Source of the DNA: Rhodospirillales bacterium | GTDB taxonomy: Bacteria; Pseudomonadota; Alphaproteobacteria; Rhodospirillales; WMHbin7 | Direction of reading: 5' to 3' | DNA: 64,000 nt | Assembly (NCBI GenBank): GCA_016215555.1 | Contig: JACRJC010000034.1 | Coordinates: forward strand, 62,001 to 126,000 | Part shown: positions 8,000-16,782 of the stretch, in pieces | How the letters are laid out: the number at the start of each line of letters is the position of its first letter | How positions within the stretch are numbered: the first letter of the stretch is position 1 | Position numbers and translations under genes: made by a program | The notes under the pieces: model-generated | What the model saw: only the letters and a program-made list of their open reading frames with translations | What the model was told of the DNA's origin: nothing | Database searches by the model: none

Positions 8000-9864
8000 T
8001 CTTCCTCTCCTTGTCCGCAGGGCAGGGATACCATGATGCGCAAGCCGCCCAATTCGGAATGTGCCGCCTCGATCTCGCCGCCCATCGCCGCGATCAGGCT
8101 TTTCGAAACGCAAAGTCCAATGCCGGAACCGCCATGATCGCGCGAGCGTGAGGCATCGACGCGATAGAAGCGCTCGAACAGGCGCGGCAAGGCTTCATCC
8201 GGGACGCCGGGCGCCGTATCGTCGAAATAGACCACGAAGCGTCCCCCGACCCGGGCAGCTTGAATTCGCAGCCGCCCGCCGGAATCGGTGTAGCGCAGGG
8301 TATTTTCCACCAGATTGGCGAAGACCTGCTTCAAGCGCACGGGATCGCCCAGGACGGTCGGCGCCGCCAGGGCGTGATCCTTGTCCCATTCGATCATCAA
8401 ACCCGATTCGGCGAAACGGCTTTTGAAGGCCGAAACGGTCTCGTCTAGCGAATCCAGCGGATCCAAGGGCAGATGCTGGCAATCGAGCTGACCGACATCC
8501 GAGCGCGCCAAGGTGTAAAGATCGTCCACCAGTTGGGTCAGGCCCATCACTTCCCGGTGCAGCACGGACAAGGTTCTGTCGTCGGCTTCGTGAATGCCAT
8601 CCTGAATGGCCTCGACCTGGGCCCGCATCACCGCGATCGGCGTGCGCAACTCGTGCGACGTGTCGGCCATCCACTGGCGGAGCGAATTCTCCATTCTTTC
8701 GCGTTCGGCCAGACGCAGTTGTTGTTCGGCAAGCTTCTGCTCGGTCATCTCGTCGAGCCGGGAGAGAAGATAGTTGAAGCCCAGGGCCAGCTCGCCCACC
8801 TCGTCCTTGCGCACCACCGGCACCGGCTGCAGATCGATCTCGCCCTCGGCCATGCGGTGGATAAGGCGCGACGTGTTGGTCAACGGCTTGAACATGCGCG
8901 GCAGAAACCACAGCAGAAACAAACTGATGGTGCCCGCCGAAAGGGCCGCCGCCCGGAAGGCGAAGGTCAGGGTGGTGTCAACCGCCTCGAAGGCTTCCCG
9001 CGTCGGCACTCGAGCGACCAGAAACCAGTCCGTCACCGGCACGCTGGCCATGGCCGACAATTCCTCGACCCCGAAGGCGTTGACGGTGATGCCGGTGCCC
9101 CGATAGCCGGCCATCGCCTTGTCGTGCAGAAGGTTGACGCCCGGCTTGGGCAAGGGCTTCAGGATCATTTCCGGGCGGTCGGCCGACACGAACAGATTGT
9201 CCTTAGGCGAAATCAGAAGAAATCCGCCGGTCTGGCCGATTTTTCTGGTGGCGATCTGACCCAGGAAATCGGGGGCGGCGATTTCGGTCGCGCCCGACAG
9301 AACCGCCCGCACCCGCCCGGTTTCGTCCAGGACCGGCGCCGACATGACGATCAGGGGGATGTTGTCGGTTCTGCCGCGGAAAGGCTTGCCAATGACGGGT
9401 TGCTTGAGGCGCAAGGCTTGCTCGAACCAGTCGCTGCTGCTGAAATCAAGACCGGCGCGTCCGAACACGGCGGGAAACTCAGCCAGAACGCCCTGCCCGC
9501 TGACCGGCAAGACGACCAGTCCGCGCGAGAATTTGGGGTAGATTTCGTGCCGTTCCCGAAGCCAGGTTTCAAGCCCCGCCGGGTCTTGCAACAGCTTTGG
9601 CGGCAACTGCCGGGCCAGGCTGGCGATCAGTTCCTTTCGGGTTCGGATACGGTCATCGACGTCATTGGCGGCATATTCCGCGATCGTCCATTGGCGGGAA
9701 GCCGACAACTCGCCCATCCTGTTCTTGAGAAAGGGAAACATGACGGCGATGCGCAAGAAAAGCGCCATGAAGATCAGGAACAGCGCCAAGGCGATCAGAC
9801 GCACGATCAGGCTGCGGCTCAATTCCCGCGCCCGCTCTGCCATACCGTGCAGCCCACTTTTCAT
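7996..9864 (-). CDS. BaeS-like sensor histidine kinase with dCache sensor domain
   Basis: Inner-membrane kinase of about 622 aa. It has a TM segment near residues 20-45, a roughly 240-residue periplasmic region with the dCache-type block DWFEQALRLKQPVIGKPFRGR, and a second TM near residue 300. After these come a HAMP domain, a HisKA domain (DTSHELRTPIAVMRAQVEAI, phospho-His) and a HATPase domain with NLVENTLRYTDSGG and GGSGIGL. The kinase core resembles BaeS, but BaeS has a short periplasmic domain, so the input differs. I chose the ATG at 9862-9864 because GAGGAC precedes it by 4 nt. An ATG 11 codons upstream lacks a ribosome site. Confidence 0.9.
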   Translation of the reverse strand: MKSGLHGMAERARELSRSLIVRLIALALFLIFMALFLRIAVMFPFLKNRMGELSASRQWTIAEYAANDVDDRIRTRKELIASLARQLPPKLLQDPAGLETWLRERHEIYPKFSRGLVVLPVSGQGVLAEFPAVFGRAGLDFSSSDWFEQALRLKQPVIGKPFRGRTDNIPLIVMSAPVLDETGRVRAVLSGATEIAAPDFLGQIATRKIGQTGGFLLISPKDNLFVSADRPEMILKPLPKPGVNLLHDKAMAGYRGTGITVNAFGVEELSAMASVPVTDWFLVARVPTREAFEAVDTTLTFAFRAAALSAGTISLFLLWFLPRMFKPLTNTSRLIHRMAEGEIDLQPVPVVRKDEVGELALGFNYLLSRLDEMTEQKLAEQQLRLAERERMENSLRQWMADTSHELRTPIAVMRAQVEAIQDGIHEADDRTLSVLHREVMGLTQLVDDLYTLARSDVGQLDCQHLPLDPLDSLDETVSAFKSRFAESGLMIEWDKDHALAAPTVLGDPVRLKQVFANLVENTLRYTDSGGRLRIQAARVGGRFVVYFDDTAPGVPDEALPRLFERFYRVDASRSRDHGGSGIGLCVSKSLIAAMGGEIEAAHSELGGLRIMVSLPCGQGEEE

Positions 9865-10006
9865 GTTTGTCCTCATTGGCCTGTATAGCTTGGCCATTCA
9901 GTATGGAGGAAGGATGAAAACAATCCCCGGCGCCCGCGATCCGGAAACGGGGCTGTCGAATCTTGGCGAGAATAAGCTCAAACTTGACAGCCGCTGGTCG
10001 CGCATC

Positions 10007-10339
10007 TCATAGCAGCTTTTCGTCGGGCCGGAATTGCCGCTTCGGATCTTCGATTTCGACCACCCAGAGGTCGGAATCGATCTTCAGGCTGCGGGCAATA
10101 TAGGTTTCCGCCTTTTCCTCGGCCACCGGTTCCGGCCCGGTGGCGCGCATCCAAACCGATTCGCCGCCCCCGTCCTGGACCTGCGACAGCACGGATGCCG
10201 TTCCATCAAGATAGGACAGCTTCAAGAGAATGCTGCCCGAATCGGCATCGCCCTTTTTTCGGACCACTGCCGCCACCGCCTGGCAATCCAATCGCCAAAG
10301 CAGGGCCTGAATCCGAAGTCCGCTTTTCACCCGTTCCAT
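10007..10339 (-). CDS. DUF1491 family protein
   Basis: A 110-aa cytoplasmic protein of an alphaproteobacterial family without a known function. The start (LKSGLRIQALLWRLDCQAVAAVVRKKG, in part), the GSILLKLSYLDGTA block and the DLWVVEIEDPKRQF C-terminus match the family as I remember it. It is divergent from the response regulator that starts at 10436. The 96 bp between them probably holds both promoters. Confidence 0.75.
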   Translation of the reverse strand: MERVKSGLRIQALLWRLDCQAVAAVVRKKGDADSGSILLKLSYLDGTASVLSQVQDGGGESVWMRATGPEPVAEEKAETYIARSLKIDSDLWVVEIEDPKRQFRPDEKLL

Positions 10340-10435
10340 CGCGTGCTCTTTTCTCTTATGCCCAGGTCTAGTATAGTGGACTTCTCGCTCTTAAGTGAAA
10401 TTCCACCAAATAAGGCCAGAAGAGCACCGGGACCC

Positions 10436-11437
10436 ATGTTTGAACTGATACCCAACGACGCCCGCTCGACCATCCGCATCATGCTGGTCGAGCCCGACAC
10501 CCAGTTGCGCAACAATCTGCGCCAGGCCTTGATGGGGGCCGGGCTGAAGAGCGTTCACGATTACGGCAGCATCGAGAAGATGAAGGACGAGTTCGAGCGC
10601 GAAACGCCCGATCTTTTGTTCATCGACGCGCATGCGCCGGGCGGCGACGCCTGCGAGCTGGTGCGCAATGTCCGCTTCAACCGCGGCGGCAACAATCCCT
10701 TCATCTCCATCGTCCTGACCGTCTGGCAGACCAAGATCGACGACATCGAGAAACTGGTCAACACGGGCGCCGACCACATCATCTTGAAGCCGCTGTCGCC
10801 GCAATTGATGTTCAAGCGCATCGAAGCTTTGATCGAGCGGCGCAAGCCCTTCGTCGCCACTTCGGGCTATATCGGCCCCGACCGCCGCAAGGGCGGGCGC
10901 GAGGGCACCGAGGTGCCGCATTTCCACGTTCCCAACACCTTGAAGCTGAAGGCCGCCAACCGCAAGGTCGATGGCTCGCAACTGCAAAAAGCCATCGATC
11001 TGACGCTGGGGCGCATGAATGACGAGATGGTGGTCCGCCTGGCTTTCCAACTGGCCTTCCAGGCCGAGCGGCTGGCCCCCCTGGCCGAGACTGGCGACCG
11101 CGAAGCCCCCTATGCGCTCAAGGATCTGAAATGGGCGCTGATGGAATTCCTGCGCCGCATCGACGAGAAGGGCAATGCCCAGATCGTCAAGCTGTCAAAA
11201 ACGCTGGACGAGGTTTCCGACCGCATCGGCAGCGCCCATCCCAACCCGGCCGAGGCCAGGGATATCGAGCTTCTAAGAAAGCTGGCCCAGGCCATCAATA
11301 TCGGACTTCGCAGCGCCGTCTCGCCCGAGGATCTGGCCAGCAAGGTCAACGACGCCATCGAAAAGTCGGATCGCCGTCGCAAGGCCAAGCAGGAATCTGC
11401 GGCCATCGCCCGCGCCTCGTCTGGCGCTCTGGCCTAG
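10436..11437 (+). CDS. CheY-like response regulator with helical C-terminal extension
   Basis: 333 aa. The receiver (residues about 15-140) has acidic residues in MLVEPDTQ, the phosphoacceptor Asp in LLFIDAHAPGGD and the switch Lys in IILKPLSP. It is followed by SGYIGPDRRKGGRE, a linker common in alphaproteobacterial regulators, and then about 180 residues of predicted helix with no DNA-binding or catalytic motif I can name. Output is therefore probably protein-protein interaction. Start at ATG 10436. A longer reading frame upstream overlaps DUF1491 and is not likely used. No kinase is adjacent. Confidence 0.8.
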   Translation: MFELIPNDARSTIRIMLVEPDTQLRNNLRQALMGAGLKSVHDYGSIEKMKDEFERETPDLLFIDAHAPGGDACELVRNVRFNRGGNNPFISIVLTVWQTKIDDIEKLVNTGADHIILKPLSPQLMFKRIEALIERRKPFVATSGYIGPDRRKGGREGTEVPHFHVPNTLKLKAANRKVDGSQLQKAIDLTLGRMNDEMVVRLAFQLAFQAERLAPLAETGDREAPYALKDLKWALMEFLRRIDEKGNAQIVKLSKTLDEVSDRIGSAHPNPAEARDIELLRKLAQAINIGLRSAVSPEDLASKVNDAIEKSDRRRKAKQESAAIARASSGALA

Positions 11438-11447
11438 GCCGGTTGCG

Positions 11448-11852
11448 GTGGGTTTCAAGCTGCATCCCAGGCTGGAAGCCGACACCATTCCGGTCAAGAT
11501 TCTGGGGCTGTCGCGGCTGTTGCTGCTGAACGATTCCAACTGGCCGTGGCTGATTTTAGTGCCCGAACTGGCGGAGATTCGAGAAATCCATCAACTATCG
11601 GCAAGTCAGCGGGTTGAACTGATGGAGGAGATCGCCTTCGCCGGCGAAACCCTGGAACGCCTGTTCAATCCGGCGAAAATCAATGTCGCGGCTTTGGGCA
11701 ATATGGTGCCGCAGTTGCACGTCCATGTCATCGCCCGCTTCGAGACCGACCCCGCCTGGCCCAAGCCGGTCTGGGGCGCCGTCCCCCCAATTCCCTACAG
11801 CCCCCAGGCCCTGGTCGCCCGGCTGAAGCAGTTGCACGAGGCTTTCGCTTGA
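11448..11852 (+). CDS. HIT-domain protein
   Basis: A 134-aa histidine-triad family protein, a small nucleotide hydrolase or transferase fold. The triad region reads VPQLHVHVIARF, so the first position of the classical H-x-H-x-H is Gln while the two following His remain. This variant is usual in one proteobacterial subgroup, as far as I recall. Start is GTG at 11448, 10 bp after the response regulator stop. Its stop overlaps the next gene's start as TGATG, so the two are probably coupled. Confidence 0.8.
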   Translation: MGFKLHPRLEADTIPVKILGLSRLLLLNDSNWPWLILVPELAEIREIHQLSASQRVELMEEIAFAGETLERLFNPAKINVAALGNMVPQLHVHVIARFETDPAWPKPVWGAVPPIPYSPQALVARLKQLHEAFA

Positions 11853-12409
11853 TGAAACATTTCTTCGCCGCCTTGCTTTTGGCCGCCACCCTTGTAACCG
11901 CAGCGCCGCTATCCGCTCAGGACAATAAATTGGGCGCCGACTTCGGACCGGAGGGCTGGGGCTATCGGATCGGTTTTCCCGTCGATTGGGTCAAGGTCGA
12001 GCCTTCCGACTATGCCGTCGTCTTCAGCGGACGCGAGGGAACGGCTTCCTACAACACGACGGTCAGCATTCAGAATGTGCGCACGCATGACGGCGACGAC
12101 AAGCTGGCGGCGGTGACGGGCGAAATGGCCCGGCTCGAAGGAAGGATGCAAGACCAGACGGCCGGCCTGGAGATACTTACGCGCCACCCCTTCGTCTATG
12201 AGAAGAACGGGCTGAAGCTGACCGGCGCCCAACTGGTGGCCGAATTCTCCAGGCGCAGCAACGCCTTCCGCCAATGGATCGTCATCCTGCCCAGGCCCAA
12301 ATCGCCGATCCTGCATGTCTGGATCTTCACCGGACCGGTCGAGGATTTCCCCCGTGCCCTGCCCACCGCCAAAGCGATGCTGGACAGTTTCGTCATCAAG
12401 GGGGAGTGA
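11852..12409 (+). CDS. Exported protein of unknown function (periplasmic)
   Basis: 185 aa with a clear signal peptide (KHFFAALLLAATLVTAAPLSA, cleavage likely after the Ala before QDNK). The mature part has a PsbP/Mog1-like feel: GYRIGFPVDWVKVEPSDYAVVFSG near the start and SRRSNAFRQWIVILPRP in the middle, as in many proteins that share that alpha/beta fold. That is a fold guess, not an assignment. The start is the ATG overlapping the HIT stop. A TTG one codon upstream is also open. Confidence 0.75.
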   Translation: MKHFFAALLLAATLVTAAPLSAQDNKLGADFGPEGWGYRIGFPVDWVKVEPSDYAVVFSGREGTASYNTTVSIQNVRTHDGDDKLAAVTGEMARLEGRMQDQTAGLEILTRHPFVYEKNGLKLTGAQLVAEFSRRSNAFRQWIVILPRPKSPILHVWIFTGPVEDFPRALPTAKAMLDSFVIKGE

Positions 12410-12755
12410 GGCCCTCATATTCAATCAGCAACGCCTCAACGGCCTTTTCCAGTTCAGGCAGATGAATGCGAATGACTTGCTTCAATAGGTTGGGGTCGAT
12501 TCTTTGGTACGCGTGCCGAAGTTGATTGCCGAGATCGGCCAACTTGCGCCACTCTATATTTGGGAAATCACGCTTATAGGGCTCCGGAATATGCCGGCTG
12601 GCCTCGGAAATGATCTCAAGCTCCCGCTCGACGGCTCTGAAGACCAGCGGATTGGTTTCAAACAGGTCCAAGGGAGATACAAGCAAATGTCTCTCTATGG
12701 CCTCAATCGCTTCGGAAATATCCATCAATCTGGCCTTGATGGAGCGCCCAACCAT
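12396..12755 (-). CDS. HepT-like (DUF86) HEPN toxin
   Basis: A 119-aa all-alpha HEPN protein, the toxin half of a HepT/MntA-type toxin-antitoxin pair. Family features are the LMDISEAIEAI N-terminal helix and the DLGNQLRHAYQRID block. In the canonical R-x4-H-x-Y motif the His and Tyr are kept (H81, Y83), but the position of Arg holds Gly76. Many DUF86 proteins show this GN-x2-RH-x-Y form. It begins at the base where the antitoxin gene ends. The last 14 bp overlap the convergent exported-protein gene. Confidence 0.85.
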   Translation of the reverse strand: MVGRSIKARLMDISEAIEAIERHLLVSPLDLFETNPLVFRAVERELEIISEASRHIPEPYKRDFPNIEWRKLADLGNQLRHAYQRIDPNLLKQVIRIHLPELEKAVEALLIEYEGLTPP

Positions 12756-13051
12756 CAGAAAACCCTTTCCGCCTCAGCGATAATCTCATCCTTGAGAACG
12801 GGATGAAGTGAACGGCGCGTCATGATATCGACTGGAACGTGAATTCCGTCTTCAAGGAAATATTTTATTTCCAGAAGATCGAACAAGGAGAAATCGCCGC
12901 CTTCGTCGTGATCGATGAAAAGGTCAAGGTCGCTCTTGGAATTGGCTTCGTTCCTCAGAGTCGATCCGAAGAGATAGAGAGAGCGCACGCCAAGATTTTT
13001 CAAGGCCTGTTCCCGGCTCCTTAAGGCGGCTATGGCGGAAATCCTATCCAT
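12755..13051 (-). CDS. MntA-like nucleotidyltransferase antitoxin
   Basis: A 98-aa minimal nucleotidyltransferase. The GS-x10-DxD motif is intact (FGSTLRNEANSKSDLDLFID, GS near residue 29 and DLD near 41), and a third acidic residue lies in VPVDIMT. In studied HepT/MntA systems this enzyme AMPylates a Tyr of the HEPN toxin, and the target Tyr is present here in RHAY. It lies 10 bp downstream of the large coiled-coil gene and directly ahead of hepT. Confidence 0.85.
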   Translation of the reverse strand: MDRISAIAALRSREQALKNLGVRSLYLFGSTLRNEANSKSDLDLFIDHDEGGDFSLFDLLEIKYFLEDGIHVPVDIMTRRSLHPVLKDEIIAEAERVF

Positions 13052-13061
13052 TTCGCCAATC

Positions 13062-16052
13062 CTACTCGATCCGGCCCAGCACGCGGGCGAGAACGATGTA
13101 AAGCTTGCCGACTTCGGAAGCGGTGAAGGTGGCGGTCAGGACGTCGGCGCGGTCGGCGGCCTTGGACCGGGCCAGCAGATTCTCGAACTCGTTGACATAG
13201 CGGACCACATAATCGCGGAACTGCCCGTCCTCGGCGATTTTGCGCCTGGCGCTGTCGATCTTGCCGCGATCAAGCTGCTTTAACAGGCGGCGCACGAAAA
13301 TGGCCTGATCGCCCTTCTGGAACTTGCGCCAGGTTTCGTCGTCGATGTCGGGCTGGAACAGGCGGGCCACATCGACGGCCAGCGATTGCAGGCGCTCGAC
13401 CACGAAGGCCGCTCCTTGCAGGAAGCTTTCCAAACCAACCTCGGAGCGCATCTGCTTAAGCGCCGCCGCCTGCGAGGCGGCGGCATCCGAGGTGCGGATC
13501 AACTCGCCGACTTGGCGCTCGAAGACGCCGCCCAGCTCCTGGGCCTTGGCGGCCACGCGGTCGCCGGTATTGAACAGTTCGCCTGTCTGGGTTTTCAGCT
13601 TGTCGTAAACGTCCTCGACCTCGCGCACGGCGCCTTCGGCGGTGTTGCCGAGATCGGCGGCCTGACGGCGGAAATTCTCTCCGGCGGCGCGCACATGGGC
13701 GACGGCGCGCTCGCTTGATCCCACCAGTTCGCGCATGCTCTGGCGCAGCATGTCGTTGACGGCGGCGACATTGGCCGAGGTGCGACCGGCACTTTCGGCG
13801 AAATCGGTGCTGGATTGGCGCAGCATGTCCGACAGGCTGCGGCCTTGCATATGGGCCTGATCCGAGGCCTCGGTGACGTCCTGCGACTGCTGCTTCAAGG
13901 CCTCGTTGAAGGCCCTGAGCAGAGCCAGCGATTCGCCGGAGACGCGCGACAGGGATTCGCTCTGGCGCTCGATCTGCGAACCGGCTTCCTTGACCTGGCT
14001 TTCGGCGTGATCGGCGACATGGGCCAAAGATTCGCCCTGACGTTTCAAGGTCTCGCCCACCACCTGCAGGCGGGCGGTGGCGGTGTCGGACAATTCGGCC
14101 AGTTGCTGAGTGCGCCGTTCCAGGGATTCGCCCATCACATTGGTGCGCGAGGCGGCCTGCTCGGCGGCATCGACCATTTCCGAAGCCCTTGTGCGCAGGG
14201 CCTCGCCCAGGGCCTCGAGATCGAAGGCGACGCGGCTGGAGGTGGTGGTCAAGTCGCTGGTCGAGCCGCGCAGCACTTCGCCGATGGCCTTGATGCGGGC
14301 CATCGCCTGGTCCGAAGTCGCGGTCAGATGGCGCGACTGCTGGGCCAGCGAGGATTCCGACAATTTGGCCTGGGCCGAAACCACATTGGCGATGTCGGCC
14401 AGTTCCTGGGCCTGCTTTTTCAGCGCGTTGCGGATCTGTTCGGTCAAGCGCGCCGACTGGTCGCCGCCCTTCGACAATTCGCCGATCAGTTCCTTCATCG
14501 CTTCCGACAAATCGCGCGAGCGGCCGGTCAGGCGCTCGTCGGCCTCGACCAGCAGGCGGGCCTGGGCCTGATAGCCTTCGCCCAAGGTCAGCATGCCGGC
14601 ATTGGCCTTTTCGGTGCTGGCGTTCAATTCGTCGGCCCGGGCCTGAACCAGACCGCCGATCTCGGTGATGCGGGCCTGGGCGTCGGTGCTGGCCTCTTCC
14701 AGCGCGCGGCGCGAACGGATGAAGCTTTCCTCGACCGAACGGAAACGTTCCAGCGCCGTATCGCTGGCCTGGCCCAGTTCGCGCGATTGAACGCCGACGG
14801 CTTCCTCGACGATCTTCACGCGGCCCAGCACGCGGCCCGACACTTGTTCGATGGCCTCGACCTGGCGGCCCAACATGGAATCGATGCGCTCGCCGGCCTC
14901 GCCGATGCGCCGCCCCACCTCTTCCAGCGACAGCGCCCGCAGATTCAGCAACTCGCTCGATTTTCCAGCGTCCTGGACCAGCTTGTCGCTCAAGCTGCCC
15001 ACTTGTTGGACGGCGGTCGAGCTGCTGGACAGCAATTTCTTGGATTGTTCGTCGATCAGGCGGGCCGTGGTCTCGGCATCCAGCTTGGCCGCTTCCGAGG
15101 CCTTGGACAGGCTTTCCTGCTGCTGGCGGGCCAATTCGGCAATCGCCTTGGTCCGGCTTTCTGCTTCCTGCCCGGCCTGGGTCAGATTGCCGGCCAGCTG
15201 ACGCAGCAGGCTTTCGGCCTCGCGCACGCGCCCCGCCGCCTGTTCCGAAGCCGCCGACACTTCGCCGACCTGATGGCGCAGCATGGCCTCGGCCTCGCGG
15301 GCCCGGCCCGAGGCCGCTTCGGCGACGCCCGAGAATTCGCGCACATGGTCGCCCAGCAAGCGCACCGCCGTCTGCGCCCGTTCCTCGACCGAACCGGCGA
15401 CATTGACCAGTTCGTCGGTATGGCGCTTCAACTGATTGCCCAGCGCCGCCACGTCCTGGGCGGCCATGTTCGAGGCCCGGGTCAATTGGCTGGCCTGGCG
15501 GGCCAGCGAGTCGCCGATCTGCCGGGCGCGCTCCTCGCCCTCGGCGTCGGGATAGAGCAGCAGGCCCAGGCGGCGCTCCAACTCGGCCAGGCTGCGGCTT
15601 TGCGCGCCGGCCCTTTCGTAATGCAGGATCACCAGCCACAAGATGGCCACGGGAAGCGCCACCCCGCCCAAAAGGCCGCCGAATTCGTGGGGCAGCATCG
15701 AGAACAGGTTGGCATAGCCCACCGCCTCATCGACATAGATCAGCGCCAGCAGGGTCCACAGCACGGTCAGGACCAGGCCGCCCCAGACCCGCAACCGCTG
15801 AAGCTTGCCGCTTTTGGCGATCTGCCTGGGGCTTAGGCGCAGGGGGGCTTCGAAGACTTCATCCCGGTAGACCGGCGGGGCCGGGGATGGAGCAGGCTCG
15901 GGCGGCGGGGGCGGCGGCGATTCGGCAGCCGGCTGAGATGCTTGCGGCGGTTCGGGCTGGACGGCCTCGACCGTCGCCGCCTTTTCGGCGTCGTAGGCGA
16001 TTTTCAACGAGCTTGTACCCGCAGCCGGGCGCTGGCGAAGTTCTTCGGCCAT
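13062..16052 (-). CDS. Large membrane-anchored coiled-coil protein (TipN-like?)
   Basis: 996 aa in four parts: a cytoplasmic Pro-rich N-terminus (PPPPPPEPAPSPAPP around residues 46-60); two close TM segments (about 89-107 and 125-147); about 700 residues of alanine-, serine- and glutamine-rich coiled coil with recurring blocks such as LKRQGESLAHVADHAESQ; and a conserved globular end with FQKGDQAIFVRRLLKQLD. Two N-terminal TMs plus a long coiled coil resemble the polarity factor TipN of Caulobacter, and I infer a polar or envelope organising role with low certainty. The GC-rich repeats produce long shadow frames in other phases, which I do not accept as genes. Confidence 0.85.
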   Translation of the reverse strand: MAEELRQRPAAGTSSLKIAYDAEKAATVEAVQPEPPQASQPAAESPPPPPPEPAPSPAPPVYRDEVFEAPLRLSPRQIAKSGKLQRLRVWGGLVLTVLWTLLALIYVDEAVGYANLFSMLPHEFGGLLGGVALPVAILWLVILHYERAGAQSRSLAELERRLGLLLYPDAEGEERARQIGDSLARQASQLTRASNMAAQDVAALGNQLKRHTDELVNVAGSVEERAQTAVRLLGDHVREFSGVAEAASGRAREAEAMLRHQVGEVSAASEQAAGRVREAESLLRQLAGNLTQAGQEAESRTKAIAELARQQQESLSKASEAAKLDAETTARLIDEQSKKLLSSSSTAVQQVGSLSDKLVQDAGKSSELLNLRALSLEEVGRRIGEAGERIDSMLGRQVEAIEQVSGRVLGRVKIVEEAVGVQSRELGQASDTALERFRSVEESFIRSRRALEEASTDAQARITEIGGLVQARADELNASTEKANAGMLTLGEGYQAQARLLVEADERLTGRSRDLSEAMKELIGELSKGGDQSARLTEQIRNALKKQAQELADIANVVSAQAKLSESSLAQQSRHLTATSDQAMARIKAIGEVLRGSTSDLTTTSSRVAFDLEALGEALRTRASEMVDAAEQAASRTNVMGESLERRTQQLAELSDTATARLQVVGETLKRQGESLAHVADHAESQVKEAGSQIERQSESLSRVSGESLALLRAFNEALKQQSQDVTEASDQAHMQGRSLSDMLRQSSTDFAESAGRTSANVAAVNDMLRQSMRELVGSSERAVAHVRAAGENFRRQAADLGNTAEGAVREVEDVYDKLKTQTGELFNTGDRVAAKAQELGGVFERQVGELIRTSDAAASQAAALKQMRSEVGLESFLQGAAFVVERLQSLAVDVARLFQPDIDDETWRKFQKGDQAIFVRRLLKQLDRGKIDSARRKIAEDGQFRDYVVRYVNEFENLLARSKAADRADVLTATFTASEVGKLYIVLARVLGRIE

Positions 16053-16251
16053 TTCCTATCCTTTTGAACGCTCCCAGGGTCCGACTCTTACCCTTGTGCG
16101 TCAACGGATTTCTGACCCTATCCGCGCCCCACTAGACCTAGCTTGCCAACCCGCATTTCCTACCCGTATATGGGCGGTGCCTTGTAACCCGTCCAAGCGC
16201 CCCCATCTCATGGGAGATGCAAGGGGAACTCATACCTGTCAAAACCAGCCG

Positions 16252-16782
16252 ATGACCGAGACATCTCTTTCCAAGCGAAGGCCCGACCCGGCTCCAGCTT
16301 TCTGCGGCGCCATCGACATGCGCATCCAAAAGGACGGCACCTGGCTCTATCGGGGCTCGCCGATCGGTCGCAAGGAGATGGTCTGCCTGTTCGCTTCCGT
16401 GCTGACCCGCCACGAAGACGGCAGCTACTGGCTGGTGACGCCCTCCGAAATGGCCTGCATCGAGGTGGAGGATGTCCCCTTTCTGGCCGTCGAGCTGTTT
16501 TCCTGCGGTTCTGGCCGCGACCGGGTGGTTTCCCTGCGCACCAATATCGATGAATTGGTGACGGTGGACGACATGCACCCCTTGCGCATCGCCACCGATC
16601 CCAAGACCGGCGAGCAGATTCCCTATGTCTGGGTGCGCGACGGACTGGAAGCCAGGCTGTCTCGTCCGGTATATTACGAATTGGTGTCGCTGGGACACGA
16701 GGAAGCGACGACGGAGGGAAACCAGTTCGGTCTATGGAGCAGCGGCTCGTTTTTTCCCCTGGGCAGTCTGGAAGAGGCGTAA
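16252..16782 (+). CDS. DUF1285 family protein
   Basis: 176 aa, cytoplasmic. The CGAIDMRIQKDGTWLYRGSPI opening and GRKEMVCLFASVLTRHEDGSYWLVTP are typical of DUF1285, a family of beta-rich proteins with no confirmed function. The start is ATG 16252. An open frame upstream to 16096 has no good ribosome site. Its 3' end overlaps the Nudix frame by up to 49 bp, and four genes (DUF1285, Nudix, TlyA and perhaps the AhpD-like gene) run in one direction as a likely operon. Confidence 0.85.
   Translation: MTETSLSKRRPDPAPAFCGAIDMRIQKDGTWLYRGSPIGRKEMVCLFASVLTRHEDGSYWLVTPSEMACIEVEDVPFLAVELFSCGSGRDRVVSLRTNIDELVTVDDMHPLRIATDPKTGEQIPYVWVRDGLEARLSRPVYYELVSLGHEEATTEGNQFGLWSSGSFFPLGSLEEA

Noticed and set aside
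10034-10435. N-terminal extension of the response regulator frame
   Set aside because: It overlaps the divergent DUF1491 gene and the promoter region; the receiver domain begins just after ATG 10436.
13456-15836. Two very long open frames (over 670 codons) in other phases across the coiled-coil gene
   Set aside because: The 996-aa minus-strand frame has TMs, coiled coil and a conserved end; the others are Arg/Gly/Pro-rich shadows created by GC-rich repeated codons.
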